NCBI GenBank assembly: GCA_934565655.1
Contig: CAKTIE010000027.1
Span: 1 to 17,162, forward strand
DNA: 17,162 bases
Source: an uncultured Oscillospiraceae bacterium
GTDB taxonomy: Bacteria > Bacillota > Clostridia > Oscillospirales > Oscillospiraceae
Reading direction: 5' to 3'
Shown in pieces: positions 13,111-17,162 of this stretch. The position numbers and the translations under genes were made by a program. Under the pieces are notes generated by a model. That model was not told where the DNA came from. It saw only the letters and a program-made list of their open reading frames with translations, and did no database searches. Position 1 is the stretch's first letter. Every line of letters begins with the position of its first letter.

Positions 13111-13190
13111 TCGGCACGTTAAGAAAATATGCCGGTGGCATATTTTTAGTGCCGATCTCGGCGGCTATGCCGCCGTAGCATCCAGATGGA
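13111..13190 (+). repeat. Doublet-hairpin dispersed repeat, copy C
   Basis: The third copy, between relA and dtd. Outer stem TCGGCAC (13111-13117) / GTGCCGA (13149-13155), inner stem AATATGCC-GGT-GGCATATT, then CGGCGGC-TAT-GCCGCCG and a short TCCAGATGGA palindrome. It lies between genes that are usually adjacent. Confidence 0.8.
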
Positions 13191-13241
13191 TTTGCACCGC
13201 ACTGCCGTTGCGCGCGCAGCCGACCGCAAGCCTTTTTGGCA

Positions 13242-13261
13242 GCAAAATCGTTAGATTTTGC
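13242..13261. other. Hairpin after relA
   Basis: GCAAAATC-GTTA-GATTTTGC lies just beyond the relA stop. On the relA (minus) strand it is not followed by a T run; on the plus strand it is, so it is a poor terminator for relA and may only be a repeat end or an mRNA 3' stabiliser. Confidence 0.4.
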
Positions 13262-13272
13262 GCCAGTATTTT

Positions 13273-15486
13273 TTATCCCGCCGGCCGCGTCACCTTCATG
13301 ACGCCCTGGATCTGCTCCAGCCGGTTCATGACGGTTTTCAGCTGATCCCGGCCGTTTACCTCGATGCCCAGATCCAGCAGGGCGAAGCCGTCCGGCGTGG
13401 AGCGGGCGTTCAGGGACAGCACACGGGTCTTGGTGGCCGACAGCACCGTGGACACGTCCACGATCAGGCTGATGCGGTCCTTGGCCACGATCTGCAGCAT
13501 GGTGTGATAGCTCTCGCTGGTCTTGTCGGCCCAGCTGACCCGGATCCAGCGGCCCGCCTCGGCGGGATTGTCTTTGGAGCGCAGCACGTTGGGACAGTCC
13601 GCCCGGTGGACGGACACGCCGTAGCCCCGGGTGATAAAGCCCACGATGTCGTCCCCCGGCACGGGAGAGCAGCACTTGGAAAACTTTACCAGACAGTTGC
13701 TGAGGCCCTCCACGATGATGCCGTGCTCGCCCTTCCGCTGGGGCACGGCGGGCCGCATCACCTCCGGCTGGCCCGCCACAGGCACCTCCGCCTGCCGCTC
13801 GGCCTGATGCTGGTGCAGGATACGCTGGATATCCTCCCGCAGACGGCCGATGACCTTCAGGGCCGTGACGCCGCCGTAGCCGATGGCGGCGTACATGTCG
13901 TCCACGGAGTTGAAGCTGAGCTTCTTCAGCACATTGGGTACGTTCTCGTCGGCCAGCAGCTCCTTCAGGGAGACCCCGGTGCGCTTCAGCTCCGACTCGA
14001 AGCTCTGGCGGCCGTTGACGATGTTCTCATCCCGCTTCTCCCGCTTGAACCACTGGCGGATCTTGCTGCGGGCGTTGCTGGAGCGGGCGATCTTGATCCA
14101 GTCGCGGCTGGGGCCGTGGGCGCTCTGGCTGGTGGTGACCTCCACCACGTCGCCATTCTGAAGCCGATGGTTCAACGGCACGATGCGGCCGTTGACCTTG
14201 GCGGATACCATGTGGTTGCCCACGGCGGAGTGGATGTTATAGGCAAAGTCGATGGGGGTGGCTCCGGCGGGCAGGTTGATCACGTCGCCGTTGGGAGTGA
14301 ACACGAACACCTCGTCAGCGAACATATCCACCTTCAGGGAGTGGATAAAGTCCTCGGCGTCAGCGCCCTCCTGATTCTCCAGCAGGCGGCGCACCCACTC
14401 ATAGCGGCCCTCGTCGCCGCCGCCCTGCCCGTTCTGCTTGTACTTCCAGTGGGCGGCGATGCCGTACTCCGCCACCTCGTGCATCTCCTTGGTGCGGATC
14501 TGCACCTCGAAGGGGATGCCGCTCTCGCCCACCACCGTGGTGTGCAGGCTCTGGTACAAATTGGGCTTGGGGGTGCCGATATAGTCCTTGAACCGGCCCA
14601 GAATGGGCTTGAACAGGTCGTGGATGATGCCCAGCACGTTATAGCAGTCCGCCACCGTGTCCACGATCACACGGAAGGCGAACAGGTCGAACACGTCGTC
14701 CAGACTCTTGTTCTGAGTGTACATCTTCCGGTAGATGGAGTAGGGGTGCTTCATGCGGCCGTAGACGGTGGCCTCGATGCCCTCGTCCCGGAGCCGCGTC
14801 ACGATCTGGTCATGGATGGCGGACATGAAGCCGTCGTACTCCGCCGCCTTCTCGTCCAGTGCTTCGGTGATCTCCCGGTAGCCCACGGGATCCAGATATT
14901 TCAGGGAAAGATCCTCCAGCTCCCACTTCATCTTCTGCATGCCCAGCCGGTGGGCGATGGGCGCGTAGATCTCCATGGTCTCGAAGGATTTCTGCTTCTG
15001 CTTCTCCGGCGTCTGATACTCCATGGTGCGCATGTTGTGGAGCCGGTCGGAGATCTTGATGAGGATGACCCGGATGTCCTTGCTCATGGCCATCAGCATC
15101 TTCCGCAGGTTCTCCATCTGCTCCTCCTCCTTGGAGGTGTAGTGGACGCGGGTCAGCTTGCTGACGCCCTCCACCAGATCGGCCACCGTGGGGGAAAACA
15201 TCTTGGCCAGCTGCTCATGGGTGGCGGCGGTATCCTCGATGGTGTCGTGGAGCAGCGCCGCCTCAATGGATTCGCTGTCCAGATGCAGCTCCTCCGCCAC
15301 GATCTGGGCCACCGCCAGCGGGTGGGTCACAAAGGGGGAGCCGTCCTTGCGCAGCTGGGCGCCGTGCTGGTCGCGGGCAAACTCATAGGCCTGCCGGATC
15401 AGCTGGAAATTGGCCGAGGGGTTGTAGCTGCGGACGGTGTCCTCCAGATGCTGATACATGGCCTCGATATCCACATTTTTGGTCAT
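13273..15486 (-). CDS. relA: Bifunctional (p)ppGpp synthetase/hydrolase Rel
   Basis: Rel makes and degrades (p)ppGpp in the stringent response. The 737-residue protein has the full long-RSH layout. The hydrolase HD domain has H55 (THPL), H80-D81 and E84-D85 intact, so hydrolysis is expected. The synthetase domain (about 240-350) has RFKD at 298-301, the RxKD form of bifunctional enzymes, and HTTVVGESGIPFEVQIRT. A TGS domain covers ~391-452, the helical linker follows, then the zinc-finger/RIS region with C605-C606 (KFSKCCSPVPGDD) and an ACT domain (~662-737). The start ATG 15486 overlaps the recJ stop (ATGA), with GAGGAGG nine bases upstream. In Bacillus apt lies between recJ and relA; here it is absent. 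Confidence 0.97.
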   Translation of the reverse strand: MTKNVDIEAMYQHLEDTVRSYNPSANFQLIRQAYEFARDQHGAQLRKDGSPFVTHPLAVAQIVAEELHLDSESIEAALLHDTIEDTAATHEQLAKMFSPTVADLVEGVSKLTRVHYTSKEEEQMENLRKMLMAMSKDIRVILIKISDRLHNMRTMEYQTPEKQKQKSFETMEIYAPIAHRLGMQKMKWELEDLSLKYLDPVGYREITEALDEKAAEYDGFMSAIHDQIVTRLRDEGIEATVYGRMKHPYSIYRKMYTQNKSLDDVFDLFAFRVIVDTVADCYNVLGIIHDLFKPILGRFKDYIGTPKPNLYQSLHTTVVGESGIPFEVQIRTKEMHEVAEYGIAAHWKYKQNGQGGGDEGRYEWVRRLLENQEGADAEDFIHSLKVDMFADEVFVFTPNGDVINLPAGATPIDFAYNIHSAVGNHMVSAKVNGRIVPLNHRLQNGDVVEVTTSQSAHGPSRDWIKIARSSNARSKIRQWFKREKRDENIVNGRQSFESELKRTGVSLKELLADENVPNVLKKLSFNSVDDMYAAIGYGGVTALKVIGRLREDIQRILHQHQAERQAEVPVAGQPEVMRPAVPQRKGEHGIIVEGLSNCLVKFSKCCSPVPGDDIVGFITRGYGVSVHRADCPNVLRSKDNPAEAGRWIRVSWADKTSESYHTMLQIVAKDRISLIVDVSTVLSATKTRVLSLNARSTPDGFALLDLGIEVNGRDQLKTVMNRLEQIQGVMKVTRPAG

Positions 15487-17162
15487 TGGCTGCCGCCTCC
15501 TCCCCGTCCGGTCTCCGCGTCGGTCAGACGCCGTATGTAGATGGAATCCTCCAGCCGGACCTTCTTGTCCTTTCCGGCCAAACGCAGATCAATGTCGTCG
15601 CCGTGTACCTCCAGCTCCAGCAGGCCCCGCTCCCGGAACACCGCCAGACAGAAGGCGCTGCGCAGGAAGCCGTCGGCCTTGCCCATGGCCGCCGACAGCG
15701 ACCGCAGCAGCGGCAGATACGCCGTGTGCAGCGCGCCCTCCGGCGTCATGTGCACCAGCGAGCGCCATACCGCCGCGTACTGCTCCCGGGAGGGCAGCAT
15801 CCGGTGGGCGTTTCTGGCGGACACCGCCGCTCCGGCGGCACATTGCTCCACCAGCGTCAGGCACTCCTGCTCCCGGCTGCTGGCCGAGAGGGAGGGCCGG
15901 ATGTCCACCATCTGCAGCTGCATGGTGCGGCTGCCCCGGAACTCGTTGACCTGTAAGTAGAAGGCCGCGTCCACCCGGTCGCCCTCGGCGCAGCCGCAGG
16001 CGGCGGCGGTGGTGGAAAAGAAAATGCCGTCAAACTGGGCGTTGCCCTTGCCCAGCCGCAGCTTGAGATGGCGGTTCTGGCCCACGTTCTGGGTACGCAG
16101 CAGCGTGGCGCCCATGAGACAGAACAGGGGCCGGGCGTTGCCGCTGCCGTAAGGCTCCAGCGCCGTCAGCGCCTCCACCTCCTGCAATGTCACCCGGCCG
16201 GGCTGGCGGATCTCCACGTCCACCTCCAGCGCCGATTCCGGCGTTTTGCCCACCCAGTATTCGGCGGCGTACTGGTTCATCCGCGCCCGGAAGGCGGGGA
16301 TGTTGGCCTCGTCGATGGTAAAGCCCGCCGCCAGCTCGTGGCCGCCGAAGCCCAGCAGCAGGTCGGAGCAGCTCTCCAGCGCGGCGAACAGGTTGAACCC
16401 GCCCCAGCTGCGGCAGGAGCCCTTGCCCACGCCGCCGTTGAGATGGATCATGAAGCTGGGCCGGGAGTATTTCTCGCTGAGGCGGGAGGCCACGATGCCC
16501 ACCACGCCCTGATGCCACGTCTCCGACGCCAGCACCAGCGCCCGGCGCTGGTCCTCCGGCAGCGCCTCGATCATGGCCTCTGCCTGGGAATAGATGGTCT
16601 GCTCCACGCTCTGCCGCTCCCGGTTCAGGGCGCACAGGGCCTTGGCCAGCTCCTCGGCCTTAGCCGGATCCTGACACAGCAGCAGGTCGGCGGCCATGTC
16701 CGCCGCGCCCATGCGGCCCGCCGCGTTGATGCGGGGCGCCAGCACGAAGCCGATCTGCACGGAGGAGATCTCACGGCCCGACAGGCCCGCCTCCTTCAGC
16801 AGGGCGTGCAGCCCGATAAAGTCCGAGCGATCCAGCGAGGCAAGGCCCCGGGATACGATGGTGCGGTTTTCGCCGGTCATCTGCATCACGTCCGCCACCG
16901 TGCCGATGGCCGCCAGCGTGCAGTACCGGGAGAACAGGGCCTCCTCCCGGTCGGGGCCGCCCAGGGCCAGCACCAGCTTCAGCGCCACGCCGCAGCCCGC
17001 CAGATGCTTGAAGGGATATTCGCAGTCGGTGCGGCGGGGATCCACCACCGCGGCCGCCACCGGCAGCGTCTCCTTGCACTCGTGGTGGTCGGTGACCACC
17101 ACGTCCATGCCGATGGAGCGGGCGTAGGCCACCTCCTCCACGCCGGTGATGCCGCAGTCCAC
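15483..17162 (-). CDS. recJ: Single-stranded-DNA-specific 5'-3' exonuclease RecJ (5' end outside the window)
   Basis: RecJ degrades single-stranded DNA 5' to 3' in recombination and mismatch repair. About 559 C-terminal residues are visible, the rest lying past the right edge. The GTG at the edge is an internal codon, since family proteins read through VDCGIT at this point. The DHH motif TDHHEC (24-29 of the visible part), the LAPRINAAGRMG motif (141-152), WHQGVVGIVASRL (216-228) and the DHHA1 motif GFGGHELAAGF (271-281) are present, followed by an OB-type domain (~310-430) and a C-terminal extension of about 120 residues typical of long Firmicute RecJ. Motif I of the DHH domain is out of view. 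Its stop overlaps the relA start (ATGA). Confidence 0.95.
   Translation of the reverse strand: MDCGITGVEEVAYARSIGMDVVVTDHHECKETLPVAAAVVDPRRTDCEYPFKHLAGCGVALKLVLALGGPDREEALFSRYCTLAAIGTVADVMQMTGENRTIVSRGLASLDRSDFIGLHALLKEAGLSGREISSVQIGFVLAPRINAAGRMGAADMAADLLLCQDPAKAEELAKALCALNRERQSVEQTIYSQAEAMIEALPEDQRRALVLASETWHQGVVGIVASRLSEKYSRPSFMIHLNGGVGKGSCRSWGGFNLFAALESCSDLLLGFGGHELAAGFTIDEANIPAFRARMNQYAAEYWVGKTPESALEVDVEIRQPGRVTLQEVEALTALEPYGSGNARPLFCLMGATLLRTQNVGQNRHLKLRLGKGNAQFDGIFFSTTAAACGCAEGDRVDAAFYLQVNEFRGSRTMQLQMVDIRPSLSASSREQECLTLVEQCAAGAAVSARNAHRMLPSREQYAAVWRSLVHMTPEGALHTAYLPLLRSLSAAMGKADGFLRSAFCLAVFRERGLLELEVHGDDIDLRLAGKDKKVRLEDSIYIRRLTDAETGRGGGGSQ

Noticed and set aside
1928..13190. CRISPR array
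   Set aside because: The repeats are few, kilobases apart, in both orientations and self-complementary, with no regular spacers and no cas genes.
13242..13274. Intrinsic terminator of relA
   Set aside because: The T run follows the hairpin on the plus strand only and overlaps the relA stop; on the relA strand the hairpin is followed by AAAAA.
13258..15540. A 760-codon plus-strand open frame opposite relA
   Set aside because: It is the antisense shadow of a complete, motif-intact Rel; its product is His/Gly/Ala-rich low-complexity sequence with no domain, as GC-rich antisense frames often are.
1..17162. tRNA or rRNA genes
   Set aside because: I saw no cloverleaf with T-loop GGTTCRANYCC or conserved rRNA stretches in any gap on either strand.

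Overview
The window is GC-rich DNA from what looks like a spore-forming member of the Clostridia, most likely Oscillospiraceae (Oscillibacter/Flavonifractor/Lawsonibacter-like). The reasons are the YabP/YabQ/YabM sporulation-linked genes, a clostridial recJ-relA-dtd-MBL-hemZ order, and intergenic spaces packed with short palindromic repeats. This placement is inference from gene content; no 16S gene or other decisive marker is present.

Layout, left to right. (1) 1-1456 (+): the 3' two-thirds of gyrA. (2) 1457-2118: a 662-bp non-coding stretch of hairpins and nested inverted repeats. (3) 2119-2796 (+): trmO, sharing a terminator with the convergent hpf (2836-3372, -). (4) 3373-3916: hpf promoter, an orphan terminator, a MITE-like repeat and a good sigma-A-type promoter. 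(5) 3917-6384 (+): a two-gene, ATGA-coupled operon. It encodes a radical SAM enzyme with an N-terminal PqqD/RRE-like region and C-terminal cysteines, followed by a signal-peptide, single-TM protein whose tail is a glycine run leading into alternating Cys-Ala. This is the most interesting system here: a probable modifying enzyme and its membrane-anchored substrate. (6) 6385-6862: nested repeats and a bidirectional terminator. (7) 6863-10315 (-): yabM, hup, rqcP, yabP, yabQ, divIC. This is the Bacillus spoVT-divIC neighbourhood without mazG/yabN, and yabQ and divIC share one open frame. (8) 10456-17162 (-): recJ (partial), relA, dtd, an MBL hydrolase and hemZ. Three of these are tightly linked to a neighbour (ATGA overlaps recJ/relA and MBL/hemZ; dtd/MBL 13 bp apart).

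How the genes relate. The right half is housekeeping: replication repair (RecJ), the stringent response (Rel), removal of D-amino acids from tRNA (DTD), and rescue of stalled ribosomes (RqcP). The divIC end joins division to spore-coat assembly. A sigma-E-like promoter sits directly before yabP, inside a hairpin that would mask the yabP ribosome binding site only on read-through transcripts. The left accessory operon is bracketed by two inverted copies of one MITE-like repeat. One copy has been interrupted by a second repeat family, whose three copies show compensatory base changes.
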